Notes: a model not told the origin generated them from the sequence alone. 64,000 nt of DNA from Echinarachnius parma (GCA_037951105.1 JBAMJV010008120.1:1-64000), one strand, 5' to 3'. Positions 45,641 through 58,439 are shown, counted from the first letter of the stretch. Program-made: numbers and translations.

Positions 45641-46024
45641 AGAGCTGCCAACCACATTTTTTCCGTAATTGTTACATTTTTTCAATGTAATTACGGCAGT
45701 ACGATTTTTGAAGTTAACTATTTTGTTTTTTTAAACGTTTGAACGTTTAGAGACAATTAAAACACTGTAATATATATGTAATATATGCACGTTATGAGCA
45801 CCAGCGCTGACCCTGTTCAAATATACAATCTTCAAATCGATCGTCCAAACATCAGTATGTATCAAGTTATGAAGATCGCCCCACTCGCGATGTGCAATTA
45901 TTGTGCTTTTCTGTTAAAAATAAGGTAATTTTTTTTGATAATTCATCAAATTCTGTTTTTTCCCTGAAAATTCTGTTTTTTGGGCCATTTCATTCTGTTT
46001 TTTTTTTTTAATGTTGGCAACTCT
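45641..46024. mobile_element. hAT-like MITE (CAGAGCTGCCAAC ends)
   Basis: CAGAGCTGCCAACCACATTTT-type left end and ATGTTGGCAACTCTG right end are inverted. The flanks ACATGT and ATATGT could be a mutated target duplication. Internal TTCTGTTTTTT repeats. Confidence 0.6.
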
Positions 46025-46299
46025 GATATGTTAGCATATTGCGAGGGAGCTAAATTGCATTTTAGGGCATGATATTGTGCGATTTTGGTGCATATCCTGA
46101 AACATAAATTGTACTTGATATGTATATATTATATGTAAGCTCTGGAATCAAACAATATATACTGTATATGAAAAAGTATAAAACGTTGCTCTGCGGCGGT
46201 GTAGGGTCAAAATCACTACCTCGGCACAATTGGTGAAATATTGTGTCGCCAGTGATCCTGCTCTCCGAGTGAAGAGATTTAACTTTACACCATCAAAAT

Positions 46300-46560
46300 T
46301 GTCCTTTTATTTGATCTTTTTTTTTTGCTATTTTGAACCCCCGTAAGTGATTTTTTTCACTTTTTTCACTTTCGTCCACGAGCCGCAAAGCGGCGAATTT
46401 TTTAAAGCTATTTTGAACCCCCATAAGTGATTTTTTTTTCACTTTTTTTTCTCACTTTTTTCACTGATACATTTTCACTTGGCAGCCCAAGGGGGGGGGG
46501 GGGGGGGGTTTAAACCCCCTAAACCCCCCCCCTACCCCCCGTAGATCCGCCACTGGAGTA
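46300..46560. mobile_element. element end with poly-G and tandem GTGATTTTTTTCAC motifs
   Basis: Two units AACCCCCxTAAGTGATTTTTTTC are followed by an 18-G run (46491-46508), a C-rich stretch and GTAGATCCGCCACTGG, whose inverse (CCAGTGGCGGATCTAC) is a common hAT-like terminus. The other end was not found. Confidence 0.45.
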
Positions 46561-47240
46561 CACAGAAGCAGAACAAGTGCGGGTTAATGACAGCAGGACA
46601 AGGTTCCATAAAATGTAATAAAAGTTTAGATGATCCCACTTCATTTGAAATGTTGATACCCATTGGAAATGTGTCGCCAAATCTACTGAAACATATGTTC
46701 CCGTTATTATACTAAATAATAGGACGCTTAGATGCTGACATCTGTACAATTATCTTGTTTTTCTAACAAAGAGAATATTGTATACAAGTAAAAACATGTT
46801 CGAACATCAAGACACAAAACAAATGTGATGGGAACATATGAAACATACAGAATAAAAAGGTAGATTTAAGAGGTGATCCCCTGGACATTTTTAACCCATT
46901 GAAAACCTATTTTTTCACAATTTTTTTGCTATTTTTTTTTCTATTTTCCACTAAATAGATGATTTTTTGACTATTAAAAAAAAAAAAGTATAAAAATAGC
47001 ATGTTTTTCACTATTTTTCAAACTTTAAAATCACATCAACAATTTTTTGGCTATTTTTTTTTCACTCTGAATTCCACATCAACTATTTTTGGGCTATTTT
47101 TGTCTACTTTGTTAGAACAATCAACTATTTATTTCCTATTTTCCCCTTTGTAATTAAAAAAATGTACACACACACAAACACACATACAAAAAAACACGCA
47201 CATACGCACATACACACATACAAACACACACACGTACACA
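46560..47240. other. no recognised gene; low-complexity DNA
   Basis: CTATTTTT-rich repeats at 46900-47120 and an (AC)n-type microsatellite at about 47166-47240. Confidence 0.6.
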
Positions 47241-47341
47241 TACCTTTCGAGCATGGTGGTCTTATAACTATTAGTTTGTAATGTTATTGTGCAGGTTTTG
47301 GTCACTAAAGCTCAGCCTAGTACCAAAGCTGTATTACCCCT
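47241..47341 (+). mobile_element. end fragment of Kolobok-type MITE
   Basis: CCTTTCGAGCATGGTGG, TTTGTAATGTTATTG and ACCCCTTTAA match the right end of 34777-35310. Confidence 0.7.
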
Positions 47342-47367
47342 TTAAAATATAGTTATACTATGCTGAC

Positions 47368-49363
47368 TCATGAACATTCCGCCGATTCCTTGCAGGTAAC
47401 CTTCTTCGACATCAAAATCTCCTCTAACCGAGCATAGAGAGGTTCGCACAGCTTTCGGTAACCCTTCGTTGTGAAGTGCAGGAAATCGCGCATGTCTGTT
47501 TGGTCTATGTGACCGTCTGAGTCCACAAAACTTGCCGGTGTGTCAAGCAGCTCGCAGTCTCCCAACTTTGGAAGAGATGACGCCAGCGCACTGTTGGTTT
47601 TCGTATCCTTCTCGCGAAACATGTTGGGACCGCGACCTTTCGGGGGAATCGCCTGTAAAAAATCATTTAAAAAGAGGAAAGGTTGTGTTAATATAGCTAA
47701 GGCTCGGATGATGACAAGGGCCCCGTTGCAGAAAGAGATACAATCGATTGTAAGTTTGATCATGTTTTCTAAATGCACAAAAAAAAAATTACAATTTGGT
47801 GAGAAAATTGGAAAATGTCGATTATGAGGCCTACAGGCTTGGTAAATTCCTCATTGTAGATGATTTAGCTTTTTTATAACTTGTAGACTGCCAGTTTTCA
47901 GTAGGGGTGGGGCTGCAGTATGCCTGTGTATCACAGAATTACTCAAACATGTCCTGTATAGAAACTCACCATTACAATTATATGGGCTTGAGGCTGCTTC
48001 TTGAAGATGACCTTGACGATGGCTTCAATCCCGATGACGACCTCCTCTGCCGTGTGGCCTATATTATTGGTCCCTACCAGTAGCACTACGACCTATAGGA
48101 GGATAGCAATGGCACACAAAATCAGAGGGGCTTTCTCAAAGAGTTTACATTTAAATTAAAGGGGTAGTTCAGTTTTGGTATAGAGGGCGCTTCAAGAAAT
48201 AATTTTTTCTGAGAGATAATGAAAAACTGAGTCTCAAATTTTAAAGAGCATCAACTTTTATGACAGAATACACTTTATTTGATCAAAGTCGGTTCATAAA
48301 CAGCTGAAATATCAATAAATATATCCAATCAAAATAATTAAACCTGGGGTCCCAGGTTTACTCAATGATTTTTGAAAATAAAATAAAATGCCAACACTTT
48401 AAAAAAAAAAATTACAAAAGAGGTTTAAAATAGCTGCTGATGATCTCTCTATTTAATCGCTTCAACAAAAAATCACATGAACAATTTGTTATAAAAAATT
48501 GTTAAAACCAACGCGTTTTTAGAGAGTGCTCTCTAGTGTTTGAACAGCTCTTTTGAATGATAACAGGCTTTTTAATAATAGTCGTTTGTAATGTTTGTTA
48601 TACCTTTTGAACAGGGTGGAGTTGTAACTATATTAGTTTGTAATGTTGTAGTGCAGGTTTTGGTTACTAAAATCAGTTTGACCAAAACTGTACTATACTT
48701 AAAGTTATGAAAAACAAAAATTATTGGATGCTGCGTAGAAAATTGATTTTGAAATGTACATGTTTTACCTTTGGCCGAATGTTTTCTAGCTCCCCATTCT
48801 CCAGTCTCCACAGGACGTGCTGCGTACATTCCCCTGGTATACCAAAGTTCAGGCAATGGAACCCCGCTATGGTCTTCCTCCAGACCTCTGATTGGCCGAG
48901 CTGCTCGATCAAGGAATCTCCGACAAACAGGACATCCGCCTCGCGCTCTCGCGTCAAAGTCAGAAAGTATTCATGCTGAGAACAGGATCATTAGAAATAT
49001 AAATTGGACTATAGAAAAAATGGAAAAAACAATAGAAAACAAAACATAAGGGGACATTTTTTGAAAAAACAAAGAAATACATAAGGTGTGCCCCCCAATA
49101 ATTTTGTGTGCCCCCCCCCCCCCCCCAATCAATCCGACCACGCTACGCCACTGCTATGAATGATCATGGTTCATGTTTTGCACATGAATGTTCAGACCAT
49201 TTAATGTAATAAGACTGTATCTCTCCAGCCTTCTGACTGTCCGAGCTACTGGATCAAGGAATACCCCTCCCCCCCGCCCCCCCCCCCAAAAATAAATGTC
49301 CACTATTCATCGCTCTCTGAGATTTAAGCCAGTGGCTTTGGGCAATGATCGGTCTTGTTGACG

Positions 49364-49395
<32 letters not shown>

Positions 49396-50746
49396 ATTCC
49401 GCTTACACAGCTCAACCAGTGGTTTTGGCCACGATCGGTCTCGTTTTGATAAATTAGTTGAGCAATTTTTAAAAATTTGTAGCAATAATAATTATTACCA
49501 AATAATTCTTTGTACATTGTTTGGTAGGACTTTTTGTATCATACTAAAAATACAACTACTGGGCTTTCATTTACTTCAGCTACCTTTATTTATGAACATT
49601 GCGTAAAACGCAGCAATCAATTAAAAAAGAATTGTAAATTGGCTCAACTCTCCTGCGGTATACGAGGAGAGTTAATTGTTCCATGTCATTGGGAGAAACC
49701 AGTGTTCCTCGAAAGTTGACAAAGTGGATATATAGCGCCTTTTGGAAGAAAGCTCTTAAATTCCTGAAGATAGAGATATACAAAATTAGTGCATGGTAAA
49801 GCAGACATATACAAATATCTATAGAAAATCGCAAAGTATGAAAATACAGGAATGCCTTACTTTTGTGAATGAACTCTTTCAGCCGTCGGACTAGTAATAG
49901 AAAAAATGCACAATGAAGTTCAAGTTGCATTTATAATTACGTACTCTCTTTTATCCATGCTCTGTCAAACGCGCAATGAATGAGATTTAGGAATCGTATT
50001 TCGTGTATTTGCTATGCCTCATGCATAAAAGAGATATTTAGCATGGCGCAATACAAACAATTTCATTTTGTACACCAGTACTCGGAGGCAGTATTGAAAG
50101 ATAACATTTATACAACATACGAATAACAAAACGCCTACTTATTATACGTATGATATCATTTTGGTATACTTCAGACATGACAGAAAACAAGAATCATCTA
50201 GGGATAAATATGAGGTATGAGAGAACTGCTAGGATTACAATTGGATTTTGAGAATTTGAACAATAATATATAGATCAATTCAAACAATACCACAATACGG
50301 TTAAAAAAGCGACAATTTGCGTCAGCTTTTACAACGAATTACTGTATAACGTGTATGAGGTTTATGACCGTTCATCAACGCTCTTGAGCTGAATGATTAT
50401 CAATGATAGATATCGTCATACTAAAACAAAAAGGGCATTTAAAAAAACCTAACCATATTTTATTATTCTCTTACCATAAGCCAAACAACATGGTAGAAGA
50501 GAAATGTGGGCTCCAGGTAATTTTCGTGGAGTTAGACACTTTACTGGTTTCACTTTAAGCTTGATAATCTAAAAACTGAAACAAATAGTTTTCTCGGTAT
50601 TACACTTCATATTTGAATTGCGGAAAATGAACATGAATCATGAAATTATGATGCAATTATGATATAATTACCAGGCTCATCCAGCGTCCGTTAACTTCAA
50701 CTCCTGTAGTTACGACTGGAACCGGTCTGGCCGCAGAAGTGCTCAT
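47368..50746 (-). CDS. PAFAH1B2: platelet-activating factor acetylhydrolase IB catalytic subunit (alpha2/alpha1 type)
   Basis: Exons 50746-50672, 48975-48769, 48092-47970 and 47652-47368, all phase 0 with GT/AG borders, give 229 residues, the usual length of the mammalian catalytic subunit. The start is the ATG opening MSTSAARPVPVV. Family landmarks: GRWMS before intron 1, DVLFVGDS with the nucleophile Ser46, LNFGIPGECTQHVLWRLENG, VGTNN (~100-104) and DFLH with Asp191 and His194 completing the SGNH triad. The enzyme removes the sn-2 acetyl group of platelet-activating factor; in mammals dimers associate with LIS1. The C-terminal part (MSKKVTCKESAECS) is variable. The substrate loop after exon 3 (AIPPKGRGPN) differs from the vertebrate LLPRG-type sequence. 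PAFAH1B2 and PAFAH1B3 are hard to separate in an invertebrate, so the symbol marks the family. Confidence 0.93.
47721..47785 (+). mobile_element. half MITE (GGGCCCCGTTGCAGAAAGAG)
   Basis: Matches 17023-17085, an insert within the nested fold-back element. It lies in PAFAH intron 3. Confidence 0.6.
48156..48702. mobile_element. Kolobok-type MITE, copy 2
   Basis: TTAA (48156-48159) precedes AGGGGTAGTTCAGTTTTGGTA, and the right end ACCAAAACTGTACTATAC meets TTAA at 48699-48702. It lies in PAFAH intron 2. Collinear with 34777-35310 but diverged. Confidence 0.8.
49111..49395 (+). repeat. cluster of poly-C tracts in PAFAH intron 1
   Basis: C runs at 49111-49126 (16), about 49266-49287 (broken by one G) and 49365-49395 (31). 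GACCACGCTACGCCACTG next to the first resembles a hAT-like terminus. Duplicated AACCAGTGGTTTTGG / GCCAGTGGCTTTGGG and CGATCGGTCT motifs surround the third. Confidence 0.85.
50466..50558 (+). repeat. dispersed repeat (CATAAGCCAAACAACA family)
   Basis: Relative of 3466-3545 and 33713-33803. Confidence 0.6.
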
Positions 50747-50896
50747 CCTTAAATCCTCTCGAGTCTTGATTCAGTTGATTATTATACAAATTCCAAATTG
50801 GCATGACAATTTCAAATTTGTCGAATTGAAGTGTTCTTTTATTTTTTACAGATTTAAACAGAATGGATTGAAGTTAATTTACACACCCCTGCAAAG

Positions 50897-51675
50897 TGTA
50901 GCCGTTTTTGTGCGGTTGCTGAGGCCGCCCGCCGTGGCTATATAAAAATCATAGATATCTTCATAATCATCAACATCGTGCACTCACTCGGTCACTCGAT
51001 AATTATACATAAACGTAACTCACCTAAAAACCGGCTCCTCCGGAGCTCCCGTCTTAACTCGCCCGTCCTCTCGCTCGGCGGACATTAACTTTCACTTCAA
51101 ACTGTTGGAATCCCCGAGATTCCCAATTCCGACATCCTCTTCGGCTCCGCGTGGAGCCATGCTTCTCTCTCGTGTGCCCGACAAACACACAGTTTACGGT
51201 ACAAACAAGACACACAACGTGAAACACATAACACTTAGGTCCTATCCGAAAACCTACTCAAATGGCTTCCCAAAGCCTTCACCCTTTTACCCGTTCGTTC
51301 CCCGTCAATCCGTCTGGAATCCCCGATCCCACACATGCCCAGCCCCAAACCCGTGCCGGAGCGCTACGGCGCCACACCTGCGGCGCACGTCCGCTCCCTC
51401 CGCACATCTCGGATCGACTGGCAACGAAACATGGCGTCTTTTCCCGAGGTGCATCTAGTTCGTGCTTGCGAGCCCAACCAGTTTGAATCGCCCGCGCTTG
51501 CGTCCTGTATTCCCAATACATGACGCCCGCACGGGGGGGACAAAGGTCGGAATCGCCGCTCGAGAGCACCCATTGTCTACCGCCGCTGCGGATATACGGT
51601 CGGGTAGACGCGAGAAAACCGCCGGTCAAGCGCCATTTAACAGGCATAATACCCGTAAAATCAGTGACGGCTACA
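50897..51675 (-). repeat. LTR (3' LTR of the minus-strand element)
   Basis: Compared with the other LTR I noticed one difference (T at 50911, G at 57605). Open frames here are duplicated in the other LTR and are not genes. Confidence 0.9.
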
Positions 51676-51684
51676 TTCCCCCTC
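51676..51684 (-). other. polypurine tract of the LTR element
   Basis: GAGGGGGAA on the minus strand, directly before the TG of the downstream LTR. Confidence 0.65.
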
Positions 51685-52762
51685 GTTTAATAGAGCTGAG
51701 TTCCAGCATGGAAATCAGCTCAAACGGAAGGACTAGCCGCACTGATCTTACGGTATCCATGCCAGCAATTGATTTCCCGAACCCTCAATTGCTGCCAGGA
51801 ACTGCCGAACCTGAAAGGGCCGTGCGAGTGCTGAATTGAACACTCGTTAAGGCCACGACCTAGTTAGTTACTCAATGTGATGAGAGGACCGCAATTTCCG
51901 AAGAGCAATTGCGTGAAAACTCATCAACGGGCTCACCTTTTAAAGGAACCCCTACGAGCCAGGAGTTGTCGTAGTTGACAATATCCTGGAAGGAGTAAAG
52001 GCTCCTGTAAGGATTCGGGAGGACTTCTTAAAGGTACATGTTTTTGTAACCTGAAGATCCTGCCGCTCCGTTTTGCTAATATATTTAGATAGGGATCGGG
52101 TCCCCTATCAACGAGGTCTCGGTCTCTTAGGGGCATAGAGGGGTCCGCACACCTCTGGCTCCTGAAAAGACCACCTGCAAAAACACTTAAAAAACAATAT
52201 GGAGACATGACAGGAAGGCGTGTTGAATTCCAGTGAATTTATTCTGGAATCCAAAACAAATCAACAGAAATTCTTCCCGTCAATCTCTAAAAATTCAAGT
52301 GAGGAAAGAAAAGGCAAAACAAATCCTTCCTTTCCACACCGGAAACCAATTACACGTAGAACGTTTCAGCCTATCACTTATCCTACTGCTTAGCCAAGAT
52401 TCTCCAGAATAATCAAAGTATTCCTGTAGCGAGACTTAAGCGAGCAATAGACCAAACAAACATAATCCAAAGTAGAACGACCAGCATCCTTAATCATCAT
52501 AACTACTACTCCTCAATTTGTATTTGTCGAATAATACAAATGAGAAGCACTCATTAATAATAAATTCTAAATAATCGGCAGACTGCCGGGACTATACACG
52601 CTCAATCGTGGCCAAAGGAGGGTTTCTTCACTGAAGCCTGGTTGCCATTGAGGACAACCCGAGTCCTGTGCCTACAGCCGGTTGAGGAGCCTGTACACCC
52701 CAGCAACTGCGTGTGTTCTTCAGAGCGCAGACAAACTCGAATACTCTGGCGGAAACCCGTCA

Positions 52763-52876
52763 TTCGGGGACAGTATTTTTATCCCCGATGAAACGGCCAG
52801 TTCGGGGACAGTATTTTTATCCCCGATAAAACGACCAGTTCGGGGACAGTATTTGTATCCCCGATGAAACGGCCAG
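52763..52876 (+). repeat. 38-bp tandem repeat, three units
   Basis: Units start TTCGGGGACAGTATTTxTAT at 52763, 52801 and 52839. Each has an inner TCGGGGA/TCCCCGA hairpin and ends GAAACGGCCAG or a variant. Confidence 0.92.
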
Positions 52877-55800
52877 TTGATGCACCGAAGTTGTCCGCTC
52901 CATTAATACAAAATAATTTAAAAGGAACACAACAATTTAAAAAATGGCTTAACCGTCCATTCCCCCTCCTCAAAGAAAAACTCTTTGCCGAGTGAGAATT
53001 TCAGGCAGCCCAGGTTCCTTTTAAATTCCGAACCTGATCTGCTTACAGGGGTGTGTAACTTAATTCTGCCTTAAATCTTTTTACACCAAACATCACCCCT
53101 GTATTCCAAAATATCACTAGAGAGTTTACCCGAAATATTGACTCTCTGTGTAAATAAATTTAACACAAACGGCGCGATTGGGATAAGAAATATTTTCCTT
53201 CCTTATCCAATTATTTTCAAATACCAAAATATATATCGACTAATACCATAAGAAAGGACTTATTTATTGCCTCTCCTACTAACAAATTTCTATCAAAACA
53301 AAGTGAACACTATCTTAAAGTTCACTTACAAAATTAATCCCCTTTTAAAGAAGACCTTTTTCCCTAAACATTTCCACAAAATGAGAAATGCCTCCCCATA
53401 AATCAATTTAAACAAATGTCCCAACAATTCTTTATACCCCAAATTAAGTCCATTAATGAAGGGGGAACATTTGTCTTCTCAACACCAAATTAATATCAGG
53501 AGGAATTTGTCTCCAGAATCAACAAATGTCATCCATCGTCAAAGGGAGTTATTGACCATTATTAATCAAATATTTAACAAAAAGTCATCCCGACTTATGA
53601 AAGAATTTTATGTTTAAAACAAATCAAACCAAAGGGAGAATCATATCCCGACATCAGACATAAAATCTCCCGAATGTCGCACTCATTGAAAGGAATACAA
53701 TAAAGTTCATCCGGAGCAATAAACCGAGGAATCTTCTCCAGGAAGCTATTCACAGTGTATATTTTTCTTTTATTAAATATACAAATATGTGCACCTTTGC
53801 CGTCAATGCGATGGCAGTGTCAAAAATAAGAAGTCACTGCATTTTCAAACTAAAGACTCCACTGGCAACCTTTTAAATTTTAAATCAACACGAGGCCTCC
53901 TATGATGCAACCTTATGTCCAGTGTATAGTCAGCGATATCCAAAATATACAAATTAAGATAAAGGCTCACCTCACCTAGCCGAATGAATCGTGAACATCT
54001 CGGTAGCTCGTCTACTCCTGATCCGTCCTTATACGGGTGGATACCGCAGTGAAGCGTGACCGATGACACTCCACGCACATGATACAATGTATATCATGGC
54101 CGTCATAACAAGTGTTCGTCTGTCGATTGCTTCCCTGTAGTATAGTCCATGGTCAGGACCTAGTGTAGCGCGATCCGGTGTATCGATAGCGATAGTGTGG
54201 GGCTGTTGGTCATGAGTTAGTAATCCCGAAACCGACGATAATTAAGAATGGGCCTTCTGCGTGGCTGGCTGTCCTGTGATGAACTGCTGCAGTAGCGAAT
54301 CCCATTCAGGTGTGTTCCGCGACCTCTGAAGTTATGTATTAACTATGGACGCAAAATCACTCCTACGTAGCGAAGCGCTTTATTTCCATATCGAGAATAA
54401 AGTAATAAACCCTACAAAATATTATCTTTTTGCTGAGCGGCACAGCCTCATATCAGTCCATAAACATATTCTGCGGGTGTACACGGCGTATTATCAGACG
54501 TTAACGGCATCCAGAGTAATTTCAAAACCTGCTGCCCGGGTGCTCCTTATACTAAAGTGTTTCCAAGATTAGCAAAGTCGAACAATCGCCCATTACTAAA
54601 AAGGCATTACTTAATGAAGCGCGATCCTTGGCATTGGGCGTCCTCCAAACCATGATGCAGTCTTCGCTAATAACACAATAATCTTCGCTATTTATCTTCA
54701 CTTTAACTCACAAGTCCAGACTCCTAGAACAACTACACAGTGAGGAGCTAAACCTCTCGAATTTGTCTAAGAGAACGAGAACTCCTTAAATTAAATATGA
54801 ACCAGCTCAACACCTTGCGACCCTATCAACTAAGAATGAACAATAAATTCCCATTAATCGGTCCGCTGGTCGGACAAGTCCGACCTGTGTGCATTCAGGC
54901 TGATCATAGTTATTGGATTGAAGTCGCTCCCGTATCCTGGCCGCTTGCATGTGCCCCGGTAGTGGTACCGGAAATGACGCAAAGACCTCAGACCATGTGA
55001 ACCCGTCGAGTGGGAATCACTCGGTCTACTAGAGTCTGTTTCAATCCCTGTGTGAAGTTATCGCAATTGTATCCAACTTTGAGGCATCGAGCCGAAAAAT
55101 AACCGCGTCCTAACTTATAACAACTTATTAATTCAATAAAGAAACATTACCATAAATTGTTATGGCAATGAGAGTCCTTTCTCTCTAACACCATAACAAA
55201 ATCAAAGGATTCGCTTCCGTTGGTTACACCACTCACAAGGACGTTTCTATCTCCAGTGCACACTAACAACAGAGTCCTGTTGCCCTAACGAAAACCGTAG
55301 GTCCAGCGATGCACCAATCCTCTAGCCGTGAATCCACGAAGTACACAATACCCTATACTATTAACTCTCCGCGAAACAAATGCTACCTATCTCAACTGGA
55401 GTGAACGCTAAATTACTGTGAGCTATTCAAACTATGAATCCACCATAAATAATTCAACTTAATATTCTACCGCGAACTACACATGACGAATTCACTCCAG
55501 CGAAGATAAACTAAATTAAAAGTATTGCCGCCGCGAGGACTCAATGACGAACTCTGGAAACTTTCCTGGACAGAGAAGAAACTTTAGAAAATAGGGTTAA
55601 ACAAATGGCATCAAAAATATCTAGCAGAGAACCAAATTTTCAAAATAAATTTCCCCAGCCAAATACTTTCAACCCACTTTCCTCCCCTTTCCAAAAATTT
55701 ATTTTATAAGAGCTTCAAGTTTTCCTCAAGATTCCCCCCAATAAATTCAAATCCTTCAAAAGCTCTATCAATCCAAAAAAATGACCCAAAGCACGCCCAA

Positions 55801-57572
55801 TTTCGACGTGCCCTAATTTTGAATTCCACCGGTGTGCTTAAAAAACACCAATGACTTTCTATTACTAATTACAAGAAATCCAAAATTAATTCACAAAAAA
55901 AACGCCCAATTTTCTAATGCACTACATAAAATTAATTCACTAACGGCTATCTGCCCTTCAAAAACAATCTAAGGGAGAGAATGCTGAATTCACCCAGTGT
56001 CTACTGGTCGTCCCGTCGGGTGGACTTCCGTCAATGTATAGAACACTAAAGGCAAACTATACAAACTATACCCCTAAATAAATTCACGGCTACTTCGCCT
56101 TTATAACTATACTTGTTTACTTGGAGCGCAGGCCCCAGTAAACATCCACAATTCAATAATTTTCCCGATGCCTTTTATAATAAAAAATTAAGGCATAAAG
56201 AACCCCCGTATATTTACAACATTTCACCGATTTCAACACGATTGTTGTGTTGAAACAATATAAGCATTATATTAATAATCCATATAATGCTCCTCGCACG
56301 AATTTCACAAAGTTCATGCGAGTGATACTAACATTTTATATTTATAAACATAGTCCATGTGAGGCTTCTCACACAAATTTAACGGAATTCATGCGAGTTA
56401 CACTTATATTTACAAACCTCGCATGAATATTTAAGTTCAACTATTTCAGAGAGTTAATCCATATACATCCACGCAACTATCACACACACATGCATACCTG
56501 GTCTCAAACCATTCCCCTCTTGGACACACCGGTCCTCAAGCTAGTTTTCTTGACCTCACAAACCAACACTGACACATCATGATCACACACATGATTATCA
56601 CATTCACAACCCAACACACAAATCTCACAATAACCCGTCACCTACAATCAACAATCAATACTGATCACACACAAAACAATGATCAACTTCCAACACGATT
56701 CCCTACGGGTGGGCAGATGCATTGTCAAATCATCATACTATTTATAAAACATCGCATCAATCCTGCAAACTACACATCAGTGACATCACTTTCACGATAT
56801 GTACTACAACACTCGCTCCAAAATAATCAATTCTCATCAGAATCGAACAAAATACCAGTCTACTTCGACCTTACCTTACAAAACTATCAAAATCTCAGGA
56901 GAAAACATCGACTCTGAGGCATAACAATAACACATACGCTGCACGCAATACAATCTCTCCAACAACATGCATGCATCCGCATCGCGAAAACAAATCATGT
57001 ACAAAGCCAATACAAAACGCCCAGCGACCAAACTCTCACCCGAAGTATTGCGCAATCGTTACCCCCCAAACCAAAGTTGTCTACCCGACCGACTGCATCA
57101 AAAAACAACAATTTACGCCTTTCTCTTTTATAACCCTATATTCACGAAACCCCCAAAACAATAGCCTGCATTGACCCCCGTGCAAAAAGCCACGTTGCCC
57201 AATTTTCACACATTAAATCAATGCCTCAAATCGGCGCTCGCCTCGTGAGCCCTACTAAAACAACAACACGAAATTTACAAACCGAATCCACCGATGCAAT
57301 TGCATCGTATTAAATACCAAAAAAACCCCAATTTCTTTCCCAAAGTCCGCAAAAATCCCAAATAATCCACAAAAATCACTAATTTCACCAAACCAACGGG
57401 GCTTCCCGTACATAATAACAAAGTCCCCCATAACTTCGTAGCAATAAAAACTTGAATGCGATCCAGTGCGCTTTCCCGCACGCGCCACGTGCTTCCAAAA
57501 ATTAATAATTTCAATTTTCATCAATTTTCCAAATAAACACACCTTCCCCCCCATTCAATTTTTTTGTTCTTT

Positions 57573-57590
57573 CGTTTATCGCAGCGCCAA
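57573..57590 (-). other. primer-binding site of the LTR element
   Basis: TTGGCGCTGCGATAAACG on the minus strand; TGG is complementary to the CCA end of a tRNA. Which tRNA is not determined. Confidence 0.6.
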
Positions 57591-58369
57591 TGTAGCCGTT
57601 TTTGGGCGGTTGCTGAGGCCGCCCGCCGTGGCTATATAAAAATCATAGATATCTTCATAATCATCAACATCGTGCACTCACTCGGTCACTCGATAATTAT
57701 ACATAAACGTAACTCACCTAAAAACCGGCTCCTCCGGAGCTCCCGTCTTAACTCGCCCGTCCTCTCGCTCGGCGGACATTAACTTTCACTTCAAACTGTT
57801 GGAATCCCCGAGATTCCCAATTCCGACATCCTCTTCGGCTCCGCGTGGAGCCATGCTTCTCTCTCGTGTGCCCGACAAACACACAGTTTACGGTACAAAC
57901 AAGACACACAACGTGAAACACATAACACTTAGGTCCTATCCGAAAACCTACTCAAATGGCTTCCCAAAGCCTTCACCCTTTTACCCGTTCGTTCCCCGTC
58001 AATCCGTCTGGAATCCCCGATCCCACACATGCCCAGCCCCAAACCCGTGCCGGAGCGCTACGGCGCCACACCTGCGGCGCACGTCCGCTCCCTCCGCACA
58101 TCTCGGATCGACTGGCAACGAAACATGGCGTCTTTTCCCGAGGTGCATCTAGTTCGTGCTTGCGAGCCCAACCAGTTTGAATCGCCCGCGCTTGCGTCCT
58201 GTATTCCCAATACATGACGCCCGCACGGGGGGGACAAAGGTCGGAATCGCCGCTCGAGAGCACCCATTGTCTACCGCCGCTGCGGATATACGGTCGGGTA
58301 GACGCGAGAAAACCGCCGGTCAAGCGCCATTTAACAGGCATAATACCCGTAAAATCAGTGACGGCTACA
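57591..58369 (-). repeat. LTR (5' LTR of the minus-strand element)
   Basis: 779 bp, same length as its partner. A CTATATAAAAAT motif lies 34 bp from the plus-strand start. Confidence 0.9.
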
Positions 58370-58439
58370 AAAGCATGCATGCAAATATATAAATGCACAC
58401 AATGCATATACTATGCATGGTTTTTATCATGGATATAGT

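Larger units (their letters stand above)
50897..58369 (-). mobile_element. non-autonomous LTR retroelement (LARD-like)
   Basis: Two 779-bp direct repeats (50897-51675 and 57591-58369) start TGTAGCCGTTTTTG and end GACGGCTACA, and both are flanked by AAAG (50893-50896 and 58370-58373). Inside the right repeat, TTGGCGCTGCGATAAACG on the minus strand looks like a tRNA primer-binding site. Inside the left one, GAGGGGGAA on the minus strand looks like a polypurine tract. The element therefore reads right to left. The 5.9-kb interior has no frame over 112 codons and I see no gag, protease, RT or integrase motif. It contains a 38-bp tandem repeat. The interior plus strand is strikingly C-rich and G-poor toward the right end. 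It must rely on enzymes from another element. Confidence 0.88.

Noticed and set aside
51105-51839. Open frames in the LTR
   Set aside because: Repeated identically in both LTRs with no domain; LTR sequence is not expected to code.
50897-58369. Plus-strand orientation for the LTR element, suggested by a CTATATAAAA motif
   Set aside because: The putative primer site and polypurine tract are both correctly placed only for the minus strand.
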